A DNA stretch of 64,000 bases from Pleomorphomonas diazotrophica. GTDB taxonomy: Bacteria > Pseudomonadota > Alphaproteobacteria > Rhizobiales > Pleomorphomonadaceae. Of the stretch, positions 33,477 through 43,056 are shown one piece after another. Positions within the stretch are counted from its first letter, which is position 1; each line of letters opens with the position of its first letter. The stretch spans positions 124,001 through 188,000 of the forward strand of contig NZ_PJNW01000004.1 in assembly GCF_002844595.1 (NCBI RefSeq), given 5' to 3'. Position numbers and translations under genes: made by a program. The notes beneath the pieces were generated by a model, which had not been told where the DNA came from, did no database searches, and saw only the letters and a program-made list of their open reading frames with translations.

Positions 33477-34136
33477 TCAGGCGGCGACTTGGGTCAGGGC
33501 GGACAGCGGGATCAGGCGGCCGTTGACCTTGATGTAGGGCTGCGACGAGGAGGTGTCGACCGCCTGCACCTTGCCGGTGACCTCGGCGGTGGTAGTGACC
33601 TTCTTGCCGTTGTCGTCAACGCCGGAGACGGAGATGGTGAAGGCGCCGGTAGAGTTGGTGTAGTCGCCTTCGGGCGTGCCCTTGCCGTCCCAGGTGAAGG
33701 TGTTCTCGCCCGACTTCAAGTCCATGGTGCCCTGGTAGACGACGGCGCCCTTCTCATCGGTGATGGTCACCGTGGCGTTGCTGGACTTTGCCGAGGAGTT
33801 CACCGTCCATTCGGCCTTGCCGCCGTCCAGCTTGGTGGTGTCGGAGTAGGCGGTGACCGTCTTGCCGACGTAGTTGACGAGCTGGAGCGCGGCGCTCGAG
33901 TTCAGCGTGTCCATCATCGCCTGGAGGTTGGCGTTGGTCTGGATCTGCTGTTCGACGGCCGAATACTGGACCAGCTGCTGGGTGAAGCTGTTGACGTCCA
34001 TCGGCGACAGCGGGCTCTGCGTCTGGAGCTGCGTGGTGAGCAGCGTCAGGAAGGTGGTGTAGTTCGACGTCAGCGAGCTGGTCGCCGCGGACTGGGTGTT
34101 GGTGGCGTTCGAGTTGCCGACACCGGATACGCTCAT
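33477..34136 (-). CDS. flgD: Flagellar hook-capping protein FlgD
   Basis: The 219-residue scaffold for hook assembly has the N-terminal FlgD signature FLTLLTTQLQTQSPLSPMDVNSFTQQLVQYSAVEQQ split over residues ~29-64, and the C-terminal FlgD Ig-like/Tudor region (KSGENTFTWDGKGTPEGDYTN). It follows fliK by 21 bases. The pair presumably shares the sigma-54 promoter upstream of fliK. Confidence 0.95.
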   Translation of the reverse strand: MSVSGVGNSNATNTQSAATSSLTSNYTTFLTLLTTQLQTQSPLSPMDVNSFTQQLVQYSAVEQQIQTNANLQAMMDTLNSSAALQLVNYVGKTVTAYSDTTKLDGGKAEWTVNSSAKSSNATVTITDEKGAVVYQGTMDLKSGENTFTWDGKGTPEGDYTNSTGAFTISVSGVDDNGKKVTTTAEVTGKVQAVDTSSSQPYIKVNGRLIPLSALTQVAA

Positions 34137-34157
34137 GATCGTCTCCTAACTCAATAC

Positions 34158-36491
34158 TCAGACGCTGATGTCGATGCGGCCGGCGCCACTTGCCCGGTAG
34201 GCGGCAGGGCTCACGGTCGGTTGGGTTTCGTCCTCGGTCCCGCCCCTGACATTGGTCTGGGCCTGCCGGGTCTGCTGCTGTTGTTGCTGCTGCTGTTGTT
34301 GCTGCTGCTGTTCCTGGCGGGCGAAGGCGGCGGATCGATCCTGCTGGTTGCCGTCCTGGCGCATCGACAGGGACACCGAGCCATCCTTCACCTCGAAGCC
34401 GGCGTCGCGTAGCGTCTGCTCGATGTGCCGCTGGTCGCGCGACAGCGCCTCGAAGGTGTCGCGGCGCTCGACCACGAGGTGGGCCTTGGCGCTGCCATCG
34501 GCCGAGAAATCGACCTTCACGTCGACCTTGCCGAGTTCGGCCGGGTCGAGCCGCACCGAGAAGCTGGTCTCGCCGGCCTTGACGTGGCGGACGATGGTGG
34601 CGCCGAGATCGTCGAGCTTGACGGCGGCGCCGGTGGCGGTGGTCGCCTGGGGCGCGGCGCTGGTGGCGGTGGTCTGGCTGGCCGGCAGGGCGGCGGTCTG
34701 CGTGCCGGTGGTGTCGGCCTGCGAGGCGGTCGCCCCGACATCGCGCAGGCGGTCGGCAAAGGCGCGGGCGGCGTTGGAAACCCCGCTCACCGTCTTCGGC
34801 TTGGCAAGACCGTTGTCCGCAGCCTGGTTGGGCGCGGCGCCCTTGTCGGTGGCCGAGGTGGGCTCGGCGCCGGCATCGGTGGCGTCGGTCGTGGCGTCCG
34901 TGCCCGTGGCCTTGGTGCCGGCCGGCTTGACGGCCGCGGCGGCCATGGCGCCGGCCGTGGCGGCGGCGTCCTCGACAACGGCATCGGCCGGGGCGGCGGA
35001 TACGGCAGACAGCTGAGCGTCGGACGAAACCGGCGGCAGCGGGGCCCGCGCCGTCACGGTCGTCGGGGCGGCATCGTCGGCGGGCGCGGCGCCATCATCG
35101 GCCGGTGCGTTGGTAACGGTCTGGGTTGCCGCCGGCTTGTCGGTGGTCGGCTTGGGGGTGGTGACGGCGGCGGTTTCGGCAGCGGCGGTCTGTGCCGCGC
35201 CCTGGGCGTCGGCCTCGACCAGCGGCAGGACGGGCGTCTGGGCAGCATCGCCGGTCGCCGAGGTCGCGGCCGGCTGCGGCTGGGTCACGACCGGCGCGTC
35301 GGCGGTCTTGGACGCGACCGGCTGCGGCGCGCTATCGGCGGCTGCGGTGGACGGCGCGGCGGCTTCGGCGGCAGGCTTCTGCGTGACCGTCATGTCGACA
35401 GCCGGCTTGGCAGCGTCGGCGGCGGGCTGCGAGGCTTTCGCCGTGGCGGCTTCGGGCAGGGCGGGCGCTGCCGGCTGCTCGGCAGTCTCCGGCGTGGTCG
35501 TGACGACGGGCGCGGCGACAAGGGTCGCGATCGCGTCATCGGCGGCGGAGGTGGCCGGAGCGGACGTGGCAGCGGGCGGCACGGTGGCGGCCGAGGCGAG
35601 CAAGTCGGCTTCGCCCGTCACGGCGGGGGTGGTCGCCGTGACGGGAGCGGTCGATGCGGTCTGCGGCGCCGTGGCGGCGGCCATGGCCGCGTCCATCGCG
35701 GCTGCCAAGGCCTTGGCGGCTTCGTTCATCGGCTTGACGGTGTCGGTCTCGCTGGCGGGCGGCGGCGTGGTGGTCTGCGTGGCGGCCTTGCTGTCGTCGT
35801 CCTCGGTGGTCGGCTTCGGCAGTTCAACCGTCTCGGTCTCGCTCGTCGCTTCCTTGACGGCGTCGGCCAGGGCTTTCAGGAACTCGTCGCCGGCGGGAGA
35901 CGCGGCCGGAGACGCGGCGGGCGCCTCGGTTGCGGGCTTGGTCGCGGCGTCGGCGATCGACGCGAGCGCGACGGCGGCATCGCCTTCGCCGTTGGCTTGC
36001 AGCTCGGCGTAGGCGGACCAGAAGGCTGCGGTGTCGAGCGGCACGGCAAGGAGGCCGGAGGGCGGCGTGTCGGTCGCCTCGGAGGCGGTCTCCGCGGTCT
36101 CGGTGTTGCCGATATCCTCGCCGGCATCGGTGGTGTCGCCGGTGTCGGGGGTGTTGGCGGCATCACGACGATCATTGCGGCGCTGCGCGGCGGCCTCGGC
36201 GCGATCGGCGCGCCGCGTGGGGGTGGCGTCGGTGCGCTCGGTCTGGCCGCTGGGGGCGTCGTTCGTCCGCTCGGCGCGGTCGGTCCGGCGGCTTGAGGCG
36301 TCGCTCGTCCGCTCGGCGCGTTCGGTCCGCTGCGGCGTGCCGGCATCGCGTGCCGGCGGGGCGGCGGGTTCGCGGTCGGTCGCCTCGGCCACCATGTCGC
36401 GGAAGCCGTTTCCGACGTCACGGGTGAGCGCGATCGCCGGCGCCGGGGCGGCGGGCTGGGGGAGCGGCAGAACGGGAGCGACAGTGGCCAT
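34158..36491 (-). CDS. fliK: Flagellar hook-length control protein FliK
   Basis: The 777-residue protein measures the hook and switches export specificity. Residues 1-600 are low-complexity Ala/Thr/Asp/Pro sequence, as expected for a secreted ruler. The conserved C-terminal domain is at ~635-720 ([20 protein letters not shown], then [22 protein letters not shown]). A run of 13 glutamines follows. The start [10 protein letters not shown] at 36491 lies 36 bases after the predicted sigma-54 initiation point; the frame remains open further upstream without meaning. Confidence 0.92.
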   Translation of the reverse strand: MATVAPVLPLPQPAAPAPAIALTRDVGNGFRDMVAEATDREPAAPPARDAGTPQRTERAERTSDASSRRTDRAERTNDAPSGQTERTDATPTRRADRAEAAAQRRNDRRDAANTPDTGDTTDAGEDIGNTETAETASEATDTPPSGLLAVPLDTAAFWSAYAELQANGEGDAAVALASIADAATKPATEAPAASPAASPAGDEFLKALADAVKEATSETETVELPKPTTEDDDSKAATQTTTPPPASETDTVKPMNEAAKALAAAMDAAMAAATAPQTASTAPVTATTPAVTGEADLLASAATVPPAATSAPATSAADDAIATLVAAPVVTTTPETAEQPAAPALPEAATAKASQPAADAAKPAVDMTVTQKPAAEAAAPSTAAADSAPQPVASKTADAPVVTQPQPAATSATGDAAQTPVLPLVEADAQGAAQTAAAETAAVTTPKPTTDKPAATQTVTNAPADDGAAPADDAAPTTVTARAPLPPVSSDAQLSAVSAAPADAVVEDAAATAGAMAAAAVKPAGTKATGTDATTDATDAGAEPTSATDKGAAPNQAADNGLAKPKTVSGVSNAARAFADRLRDVGATASQADTTGTQTAALPASQTTATSAAPQATTATGAAVKLDDLGATIVRHVKAGETSFSVRLDPAELGKVDVKVDFSADGSAKAHLVVERRDTFEALSRDQRHIEQTLRDAGFEVKDGSVSLSMRQDGNQQDRSAAFARQEQQQQQQQQQQQQQTRQAQTNVRGGTEDETQPTVSPAAYRASGAGRIDISV
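34272..34310 (-). repeat. Polyglutamine triplet tract in fliK
   Basis: Thirteen consecutive Gln codons with the periodic order CAG-CAG-CAG-CAA-CAA, repeated with a 15-base period. The period points to duplication of a 15-bp unit and to possible slippage. It is located between the FliK C-terminal domain and the last 40 residues. Confidence 0.9.
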
Positions 36492-36538
36492 GGACGGATC
36501 CGTTACACGCGGGACAAACTCGGTCTCACCCTGTGTGT

Positions 36539-36552
36539 GCAAGGGAGGGGCC
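36539..36552 (-). promoter_or_regulatory. Sigma-54 promoter of fliK-flgD
   Basis: Read on the minus strand: TTGGCC-N8-TTGCA with GG (-24, complement of 36551-36552) and GC (-12, complement of 36539-36540) separated by exactly 10 bases. Initiation about 36527 leaves a 36-nt leader. This suits activation by FlbD, encoded in the neighbouring operon. Confidence 0.75.
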
Positions 36553-36795
36553 AAAAGCGGGGAGAAACCGGCTGAGAGCCAAGCCATTTGGAGACAACAG
36601 GTTTTTCCCGTTCTGCCGATTTCGGGTGCCGTCGTCGTGGCATGGGTGGCCGGCAAGCCTTGCCGCTACCCGGCAGAATTGACCCAGCCATGCCGGCACG
36701 GCTCTGGAGCTTCTCGGCCAAAGCAGCTATTAGGAACGAGTTGTGAGCGGGGCGGACCGGCGGCGCCGGAGCCAGTCCTCCGCCGGAAAGTCGCC
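36553..36795. other. Divergent intergenic region fliK / mnmA
   Basis: Beyond the sigma-54 element this stretch holds no gene. The mnmA promoter must lie here; I see no strong -35/-10 pair. Enhancer sites for FlbD would be expected 100-150 bases upstream of the fliK promoter. Confidence 0.4.
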
Positions 36796-37950
36796 ATGCT
36801 GAATTCGCTCGATCTCGAAGGCCGTCCAGAAGACACCCGCATCGTCGTTGCCATGTCCGGCGGCGTCGATTCCTCCGTCGTGGCCGGTCTTCTGAAACGC
36901 GAGGGCTATGACGTCGTCGGCGTGACGCTGCAGCTCTACGATCATGGCGAGGCCATCCATCGCAAGGGCGCCTGCTGTGCCGGCCAGGACATCCACGACG
37001 CCCGCGACGTGGCGGCGCGGCTCGGCATCCCCCATTACGTGCTCGACTACGAGAGCCGGTTCCGCGAGGCGGTGATCGACCGCTTCGCCGAAAGCTACAT
37101 CGCCGGCGAGACGCCGGTGCCCTGCGTCGCCTGCAACCAGACGGTCAAGTTCTCCGACCTCTTGGATACCGCGCGCAATCTCGGCGCCCAGGCGCTGGCC
37201 ACCGGCCATTACGTGCGCTCGCGCCTGGTGAACGGTCATCGAGCCATGTACCGGCCGGTCGATCTCGACCGTGACCAGAGCTATTTCCTGTTCGCCACCA
37301 CGCAGGACCAGCTCGACTTCCTGCGCTTCCCGCTGGGCGGCCTCACCAAGCCGGAAACGCGGGCGATCGCCCGCGACTTGGGCCTCGAAGTCGCCGACAA
37401 GCACGACAGCCAGGACATCTGCTTCGTGCCGCAGGGCAAGTATGCCGACGTCATCGAGAAGCTGAAGCCGGAAGCGGCGGCGGCCGGCGACATCGTCCAC
37501 GTCGACGGCCGGGTGCTCGGCCGCCATGCTGGCATTATCCACTTCACCGTCGGGCAGCGGAAGGGCCTCGGCGTCGCCACCGGCGAGCCGCTGTTCGTCA
37601 TCCGCCTGGACGCGGCGAGCCGTCAGGTGGTGGTGGGGCCGCGCGAGGCGCTGATCACCCACCGCCTCATGCTGCGCGACCTCAACTGGATCGGCGGCAC
37701 CTCGCTCGACGCCGAGGTCGACAGCGGCCGCATGGTGTTCGCCAAGGTGCGCTCGTCGCGGCCGCCGCAGGCGGCGATGATCGTCCGTCAGGACGGGCGG
37801 ATCGCCGTGGAGCTTCTGGACGGCGAGCAGGGCATCGCCCCCGGCCAGGCTTGCGTGCTCTACGACGGCCCCGGCGACAAGGCGCGCGTCTTGGGCGGCG
37901 GCTTCATCGAGGCCACCGCCTCGCTCGGGACGTCGCTGGCGGCCGAGTAA
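36796..37950 (+). CDS. mnmA: tRNA-specific 2-thiouridylase MnmA
   Basis: The 384-residue enzyme inserts sulfur at U34 of tRNAs for Lys, Glu and Gln. The ATP pyrophosphatase loop reads [15 protein letters not shown] (residues 17-31). The catalytic cysteines lie in [11 protein letters not shown] and QDICFVPQG, and a C-terminal beta barrel follows. Start ATG 36796 ([18 protein letters not shown]). Confidence 0.96.
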   Translation: MLNSLDLEGRPEDTRIVVAMSGGVDSSVVAGLLKREGYDVVGVTLQLYDHGEAIHRKGACCAGQDIHDARDVAARLGIPHYVLDYESRFREAVIDRFAESYIAGETPVPCVACNQTVKFSDLLDTARNLGAQALATGHYVRSRLVNGHRAMYRPVDLDRDQSYFLFATTQDQLDFLRFPLGGLTKPETRAIARDLGLEVADKHDSQDICFVPQGKYADVIEKLKPEAAAAGDIVHVDGRVLGRHAGIIHFTVGQRKGLGVATGEPLFVIRLDAASRQVVVGPREALITHRLMLRDLNWIGGTSLDAEVDSGRMVFAKVRSSRPPQAAMIVRQDGRIAVELLDGEQGIAPGQACVLYDGPGDKARVLGGGFIEATASLGTSLAAE

Positions 37951-37959
37951 GCCGTCCCG

Positions 37960-39006
37960 TCAGCGCGACGGTCCCTGGCGCTCGGCCGAGGCGGCCCAGA
38001 TGTTGACGTTGAGGTCGGGTGCCTGGGCGTCGATTTCACTGAGCTCGGTCTCGGAAAATTCCAGGTTCTTCAATGCGCCGACGCAGTCGATCACCTGCTC
38101 CGGCCGGCTGGCGCCGATCAGAGCCGAGGTGACGCGGCCGCCCCTCAGCACCCAGGCGATCGCCATCTGGGCGAGCGTCTGGCCGCGCGCGGCCGCGATG
38201 TCGTTGAGGGCGCGAATGCGGCCGAGGTTTTCCTCGCTGAGGAAGGTCGGCTTCAGCGGCCCCTTGCGGGCGCCGCGGCTGCCCTCGGGCACTTCGCCTT
38301 TCAGATATTTGTCGGTCAGCATGCCCTGGGCGAGCGGCGAGAAGGCGATGGAGCCGATGCCGAGATCGCCCAGCGTGTCGAGCAGGCCGTCCTCCTCCAC
38401 CCAGCGGTTGATCATCGAATAGCTGGGCTGGTGGATGAGGCAGGGCGTGCCGAGCGATTTCAGGATCGCCACCGCCTCGCGGGTGCGCCTGGAGTTGTAG
38501 GAGGAGATGCCGACGTAGAGTGCCCGCCCCGAGCGGACGATATGGTCGAGCGCGCCCATGGTCTCCTCGAGCGGCGTCTCCGGATCGAAGCGATGCGAAT
38601 AGAAGATGTCGACATAGTCGAGGCCGAGCCGCTTGAGACTCTGGTCGAGCGAGGCGATCAGATACTTGCGGCTGCCCCATTCGCCATAGGGGCCGGGCCA
38701 CATGCCATAGCCGGCCTTGGTGGAGACGATCATCTCGTCGCGGTAGGGGCGGAAATCGCTGGCGAGGATCTTGCCGAAGGCTTCCTCGGCGGTGCCGGGC
38801 GGCGGGCCGTAGTTGTTGGCAAGGTCGAAATGGGTGATGCCCAAGTCGAAGGCGGTGCGGCAGATGGCACGGCCGCGTTCGAGCGGCGAGTTCTCACCGA
38901 AGTTCTGCCAGAGGCCGAGCGAGATGGCCGGCAGCTTCAGGCCGGACCGCCCGACGCGGCGGTAAAGCATGGTGTCGTAACGGCTTGCCTCGGCTTCATA
39001 GGCCAT
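37960..39006 (-). CDS. Aldo/keto reductase, YghZ-type (L-glyceraldehyde 3-phosphate reductase)
   Basis: The 348-residue AKR matches the YghZ/potassium-channel-beta group: MLYRRVGRSGLKLPAISLGLWQNFG at the start, FDLANNYGPPPGTAEEAFG with catalytic Tyr, STKAGYGMWPGPYGEWGSRK with catalytic Lys, and YSHRFDPETPLEE with His. It uses NADPH to reduce aldehydes including L-glyceraldehyde 3-phosphate and methylglyoxal. It is convergent with mnmA, nine bases apart. Confidence 0.92.
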   Translation of the reverse strand: MAYEAEASRYDTMLYRRVGRSGLKLPAISLGLWQNFGENSPLERGRAICRTAFDLGITHFDLANNYGPPPGTAEEAFGKILASDFRPYRDEMIVSTKAGYGMWPGPYGEWGSRKYLIASLDQSLKRLGLDYVDIFYSHRFDPETPLEETMGALDHIVRSGRALYVGISSYNSRRTREAVAILKSLGTPCLIHQPSYSMINRWVEEDGLLDTLGDLGIGSIAFSPLAQGMLTDKYLKGEVPEGSRGARKGPLKPTFLSEENLGRIRALNDIAAARGQTLAQMAIAWVLRGGRVTSALIGASRPEQVIDCVGALKNLEFSETELSEIDAQAPDLNVNIWAASAERQGPSR

Positions 39007-39071
39007 CGTGTCACTCCCTCACTTGCCTCGCAGTTATAGGACCGGAGGCAAGCGAGGAGCAACAAGAAGGC

Positions 39072-40592
39072 TTAGCGGCCGTCGCGCTGACCACGCCCTT
39101 CGGGGCGACGCTTCAGGCCGTCACGGCCACCGGCCAGGAAGCCGACGCGGCCAAGGCTTTCCTCGGAGGCGCCGTTATCGCGGTGGTTGGGACGGTTGGA
39201 GGCCTTTGCCTGGCCCGGCTTGCCATGGGCGGCATGCGAGGGCTTGGCAGCGCCCGGCTGGCGGGCCTTGGCGGCCGGCATGGCGTCGCGACGCTGCTGT
39301 TCGGCCGAGACCGGAGCCGGGGCAGGGCGACGGTTGTTGCGCTGGTTGCCGGACCGGTTGCCCGGCTGCGGCCGCTTACCGGAGAGGCGCTCGGCGCGTT
39401 CGCCACGCTCGGCCGTGTCGGCGCGCTCGGCGACCGAAATGGTGCCACGGCGATCCTCGGCCGGGATTTTCTGGCGCGTGACCTTCTCGATGTCCTTGAG
39501 ATAGGGACGCTCGTCATCGGCGCAGAAGGAAATGGCGACGCCCGAGGCACCGGCGCGCGCCGTGCGGCCGATGCGGTGGACGTAGCTTTCCGGGATGTTC
39601 GGCAGGTCGAAGTTGATCACATGGCTGACGCCGGTGACGTCGATGCCGCGGGCGGCGATGTCGGTGGCGACCAGGATCTGCGTCGTGCCGGCCTTGAAGG
39701 CGGCGAGGGCCTTCTCGCGCTGGGCCTGGCTCTTGTTGCCGTGGATGGCGGCGGCGTCGACGCCGTCCTGGCCGAGCTGGCGGACGACGCGGTCGGCGCC
39801 ATGCTTGGTGCGGGTGAAGATCAGCGCACGCTCCGGCTTCTCGGCGACGATGACGTCGAGCAGCAGGCGGCGCTTGGCGGCGGTCTCCACGTGGATGACG
39901 CGCTGGTCGACGCGCTCGACGGTGGTGGCGGCTGGCGCGACCGAGACGGTGACCGGGTTGAACAGCAGCTCGCCGGCCAGCTGGCCGATTTCCTTCGGCA
40001 TGGTGGCCGAGAAGAACAGGCTCTGCCGCGCCTTGGGCAGGTGCTTGACGATGCGGCGCACCGGCAGAACGAAGCCCATGTCGAGCATCTGGTCGGCCTC
40101 GTCGAGCACGAAGATTTCGGTCGATTCAAGGGAGACCATGCCGGCGGCCATGTGGTCCATCAGCCGGCCGGGGGTGGCGACGAGGATGTCGACGCCGCGC
40201 TTCAGGCGGTCTTCCTGCGGGCGATGGCCGACGCCGCCGAACACCACGGCGATCGACATGTGGTTCATGTAGCGCGAATAGAGCTTGAAGCTCTCGGCGA
40301 TCTGGGTGGCGAGCTCGCGGGTCGGCGACAGGATGAGCGCGCGGACGCGGCGCGGGGCCGCCGGCTTGCCGGGGGCGAGGCGCTGCAGGATGGGCAGCGC
40401 GAAGGCGGCGGTCTTGCCGGTGCCGGTCTGGGCGATGCCGAGGAGGTCGCGACCCTTCAGAAGGTCGGGGATCGCCTGGGTCTGGATGGGGGTGGGGGTC
40501 TCATAGCCCGCGTCGACAAGGGCGCGGTTCAGCGTGTCGGCGAGGCCGAAGTCGGAAAAGGACGTCAAAGGGAAATCTGCTTTCAAAACCAT
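39072..40592 (-). CDS. DEAD-box RNA helicase, RhlE type
   Basis: The 506-residue helicase shows Q motif (TPIQTQAIPDLL), motif I AQTGTGKTAAF, Ia PTREL, II DEAD in FVLDEADQMLDMG, III SAT, IV-V (IFTRTKHGADR; DIAARGIDVTGVSHVINFD) and VI HRIGRTARAG. Residues 390-506 form a basic, disordered Arg/Pro/Gly-rich RNA-binding tail. RhlE-type enzymes act in ribosome assembly and RNA decay, often in the cold. Confidence 0.94.
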   Translation of the reverse strand: MVLKADFPLTSFSDFGLADTLNRALVDAGYETPTPIQTQAIPDLLKGRDLLGIAQTGTGKTAAFALPILQRLAPGKPAAPRRVRALILSPTRELATQIAESFKLYSRYMNHMSIAVVFGGVGHRPQEDRLKRGVDILVATPGRLMDHMAAGMVSLESTEIFVLDEADQMLDMGFVLPVRRIVKHLPKARQSLFFSATMPKEIGQLAGELLFNPVTVSVAPAATTVERVDQRVIHVETAAKRRLLLDVIVAEKPERALIFTRTKHGADRVVRQLGQDGVDAAAIHGNKSQAQREKALAAFKAGTTQILVATDIAARGIDVTGVSHVINFDLPNIPESYVHRIGRTARAGASGVAISFCADDERPYLKDIEKVTRQKIPAEDRRGTISVAERADTAERGERAERLSGKRPQPGNRSGNQRNNRRPAPAPVSAEQQRRDAMPAAKARQPGAAKPSHAAHGKPGQAKASNRPNHRDNGASEESLGRVGFLAGGRDGLKRRPEGRGQRDGR

Positions 40593-40917
40593 GCGTCATC
40601 GCCGGCGGGAGGAGCCGGTGACGTTCGCGGGGAGCAACCGGCCCCGCGTGATCGGGCCAATTATCGGTAGGAGGAACGGCCAAGGATCGAAATCGATCCG
40701 CTCACGCGGCCGTAATAAGGGGCGGCTTGCCACCCGTTGGGCCTTCACATGAGGCCTGGAGCCCGGAAAGTCAAGGCAAACGAGGACATGCGAGCTATGC
40801 GGAGAGCGTTACGGTCCGGCTTTCGCATTGAGAGCTGGCGGGTTTTTCGTACTTGCGGGTGCTGGCTTTCAAGGATATGTTCAACAAAATGAAAAATTGT
40901 CAGACACCGGAGCGGTC
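40593..40917. other. Intergenic region between helicase and toxin-antitoxin module
   Basis: No gene seen. The first half is the helicase upstream region. From 40850 the sequence is AT-richer than its surroundings and must hold the antitoxin promoter; no clear operator dyad was found. Confidence 0.4.
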
Positions 40918-41244
40918 ATGAAGGCCAGTAGCGAAAAGCAGGCCGGCAGGCAGCAACAGTCCAAGCGGGGCGCAGGCTCTGCCGGTGAGCCGGATATCTC
41001 TCTGCGCGTTCACTCTATCCTGAAGGCGGCCGATCAGGCCGGGATGCTGGGCGAAAAGAGCCATCGCATCGGCGGGCGGATCAGCCCGACTCTGGTGGAA
41101 ACGGCCAAGAAGCAGACGGGGATCGAAACGGATTCCGAGTTGATCGAGTTCGCGTTGGCGACCATCGCGCTCGACGATCATTTCGGTCGTGCCCTTCGCG
41201 AGGTCGAAGGCACCGTCTCGCCGGATCTCAAGCTAGGCTTCTGA
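40918..41244 (+). CDS. Putative antitoxin of a PIN-toxin module
   Basis: The 108-residue protein has a Lys/Gln-rich N-terminus and a helical body: GEPDISLRVHSILKAADQAGMLG, RIGGRISPTLVETAKKQTGIET, and DSELIEFALATIALDDHFGRAL. The middle resembles short ribbon-helix-helix-like DNA-binding units (RISPTLVETAKKQTG). It ends one base before the GTG start of the PIN protein, so the two are coupled. I do not recognise a named antitoxin family. A GGAG site precedes ATG 40918. Confidence 0.7.
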   Translation: MKASSEKQAGRQQQSKRGAGSAGEPDISLRVHSILKAADQAGMLGEKSHRIGGRISPTLVETAKKQTGIETDSELIEFALATIALDDHFGRALREVEGTVSPDLKLGF

Positions 41245-41245
41245 C

Positions 41246-41815
41246 GTGGCTGACTTCGATTTCGATGCCACGCTACGCTGGGCGCGCTTCGACCCGCAAC
41301 GAACTCTGGCGCGGCGAGACGACGCGGAGCTTCCCTTTCTTTCCGAAGGGCCGGAGGCCGGATCGGAAGTCCTCCTCGATACCTGCGTCTATATCGATAG
41401 CTTGCAGGGCAGGGCGCCGGAAGCACTGCTCGGCCTTCTGGACATTAGAAAAGCCAACCACTCCACGGTGGCGATCCAGGAACTGATGCATACCGTCGGC
41501 GTTCTCGATCCCCGTCACCCACAGACGAAAACGGTCATCCGACAAATTGGTGTCGTGCTCCAAGCCATGCGGCCTCATCGAATCTTCACGCCCGATGCGG
41601 ATGTGTTGGGACGGGCGGCGCTTCTCTCGGGCATGCTATGCCGGCTTCAGGGATATGAGAAGGATGCGCGCTTGCGCGCCCTTCAGGACTGCAGCCTGTT
41701 CCTTCAGTCGATCAAGCTCGGCCTGACCGTGGTGACTGGCAACGTCAAGGATTTCGATTACCTGCTCCAGCTCATTCCGTCCGGACGGGTGCTGTTCTAC
41801 CGGAAGCGGGGCTGA
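41246..41815 (+). CDS. PIN-domain protein, putative toxin
   Basis: The 189-residue protein has PIN nuclease features: first acidic residue in VLLDTCVYIDSL (about 45-56), a middle Glu in VAIQELMHT, late Asp in RALQDCSLFLQSIKLG, and TGNVKDFDYLLQL, the VapC-like strand with a fourth acid. A 40-residue N-terminal extension makes it longer than ordinary VapC toxins (about 130 residues). Start is GTG 41246. PIN toxins cut tRNA or rRNA; the target here is unknown. Confidence 0.8.
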   Translation: MADFDFDATLRWARFDPQRTLARRDDAELPFLSEGPEAGSEVLLDTCVYIDSLQGRAPEALLGLLDIRKANHSTVAIQELMHTVGVLDPRHPQTKTVIRQIGVVLQAMRPHRIFTPDADVLGRAALLSGMLCRLQGYEKDARLRALQDCSLFLQSIKLGLTVVTGNVKDFDYLLQLIPSGRVLFYRKRG

Positions 41816-41827
41816 CGCGGCGAGCCA

Positions 41828-42286
41828 TCACCCCTCCACCTCTCCCACGGCGCAGCCGGCTTCGACGAGGCGGTCGCGGAGGGTGAGGAGATGCTCGCGC
41901 AGTTCGGAGATCTCGGCGAACTCGGCGCCCATGGCGCAGCCGAGCGCGGTGGGAATCTCGGCCGCCTTTTCAGACAGAGCCTTTCCCTCGTTGGTGAGGT
42001 TGACGATCACCTGCCGCTCGTCCTGTCGGCCACGCTGGCGCGTCAGATAACCGCCGGTCTCAAGTCGCTTCAGGAGCGGCGTCAACGTGCCGGAGTCGAG
42101 CTTCAGACGCTCGCCGATTTCCTTCACCGTTTGGCCGTCAGCCTCCCACAAGACCAGCATCACAAGATACTGCGGATAGGTGAGGCCCAGCGGTTCGAGC
42201 AGCGGCCGGTAGGCACGGTTGAGGGCATGCGTGAAGGAATAGGCGGCAAAGCAGAGCTGGTCGGAGAGCTTGGGGGCGCTGGGCAT
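41828..42286 (-). CDS. ohrR: OhrR, MarR-family organic-peroxide sensor
   Basis: The 152-residue regulator has the peroxide-sensing cysteine in [20 protein letters not shown] (about residue 15), followed by [12 protein letters not shown] and the winged helix [24 protein letters not shown]. It represses the divergent ohr gene until its cysteine is oxidised by organic hydroperoxides. Start [10 protein letters not shown] at 42286; the frame is open to 42346. Confidence 0.94.
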   Translation of the reverse strand: MPSAPKLSDQLCFAAYSFTHALNRAYRPLLEPLGLTYPQYLVMLVLWEADGQTVKEIGERLKLDSGTLTPLLKRLETGGYLTRQRGRQDERQVIVNLTNEGKALSEKAAEIPTALGCAMGAEFAEISELREHLLTLRDRLVEAGCAVGEVEG

Positions 42287-42402
42287 GTCGATCCGGGTGG
42301 AACCTTTTGCGGGCGTCGGCGTTTCCCAGCCGACTACGGGGATCAATATACTTTGCTAGGTTCGTTTCCCCAGTGGAAATCGCTGGTGATCACGAAAATG
42401 TG

Positions 42403-42431
42403 AATTGCTCGTAATTAAATTGCGCGCAATT
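42403..42431. promoter_or_regulatory. Putative OhrR operators in the ohrR-ohr gap
   Basis: A perfect 14-bp palindrome AATTGCGCGCAATT occupies 42418-42431, preceded by the imperfect dyad AATTGCTCGTAATT at 42403-42416. Both lie 37-65 bases upstream of the ohr start. AATT-centred dyads are typical OhrR boxes; two side by side suggest cooperative binding. Confidence 0.65.
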
Positions 42432-42467
42432 AATATGGGCATCGGAACACCAACAGGCGAGGAAGCC

Positions 42468-42890
42468 ATGAACGTTCTCTACACCGCCCATGCCCATACG
42501 ACCGGCGGCCGCACCGGTCATTCGGAGACCACCGACGGTCGCCTCAAGATCGACCTGTCGACCCCGAAGGAGCTGGGTGGCGACAACGGGCAGGGCACCA
42601 ACCCCGAGCAGCTGTTCGCCGCCGGCTATTCGGCCTGCTTCATGGGCGCGCTGAAGTTCGTGGCTTCCAAGGAAAAGGTATCCATTCCCGCCGACGCGTC
42701 GATCGACGCCCACATCGGCATCGGTCCGCGCGATGACGGCGCCGGTTTCGGCATCACCGCCAAGCTGGAGATCAAGGTGCCGGGCCTCGAGCGCGCCGTG
42801 GTGGAAGACCTTGTCAACAAGGCCGACGTCGTCTGTCCCTACAGCCACGCGACGCGCGGCAACATCGAGAAAACGCTGGTCGTGCTCTGA
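42468..42890 (+). CDS. ohr: Organic hydroperoxide reductase Ohr
   Basis: The 140-residue peroxidase has both catalytic cysteines: [15 protein letters not shown] (about residue 60) and [14 protein letters not shown] (about 125). It reduces organic and fatty-acid hydroperoxides using lipoylated proteins. Start ATG 42468 follows GGCGAGGAAG. Its close partner ohrR is divergent. A strong terminator follows at 42930. Confidence 0.96.
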   Translation: MNVLYTAHAHTTGGRTGHSETTDGRLKIDLSTPKELGGDNGQGTNPEQLFAAGYSACFMGALKFVASKEKVSIPADASIDAHIGIGPRDDGAGFGITAKLEIKVPGLERAVVEDLVNKADVVCPYSHATRGNIEKTLVVL

Positions 42891-42929
42891 GGCGGGTTGC
42901 CCCTCCCCCGTCCCGCCCTAGCCGACCAT

Positions 42930-42960
42930 CGACGCGCCGGGCTCCCCACCCGGCGCGTCG
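42930..42960 (+). terminator. Strong rho-independent terminator after ohr
   Basis: Perfect 12-bp stem CGACGCGCCGGG/CCCGGCGCGTCG with a 7-nt loop, followed by CCGTTTTC, 39 bases after the ohr stop. Confidence 0.88.
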
Positions 42961-43056
42961 CCGTTTTCAGGGGTGTTCTGGCTTATACGTCAGGTTGCGA
43001 GCTTGATCGCCCGAAGTGGTGAGCATAGGGTCTGCCGTCCAAAAGGGGAGGGAACG

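Noticed and set aside
34272-34310. CRISPR or other non-coding tandem array
   Set aside because: The repeated triplets are in frame within fliK and encode glutamine.
34425-36296. Long plus-strand frames over fliK
   Set aside because: They are shadows of the low-complexity Ala/Thr coding sequence of fliK.
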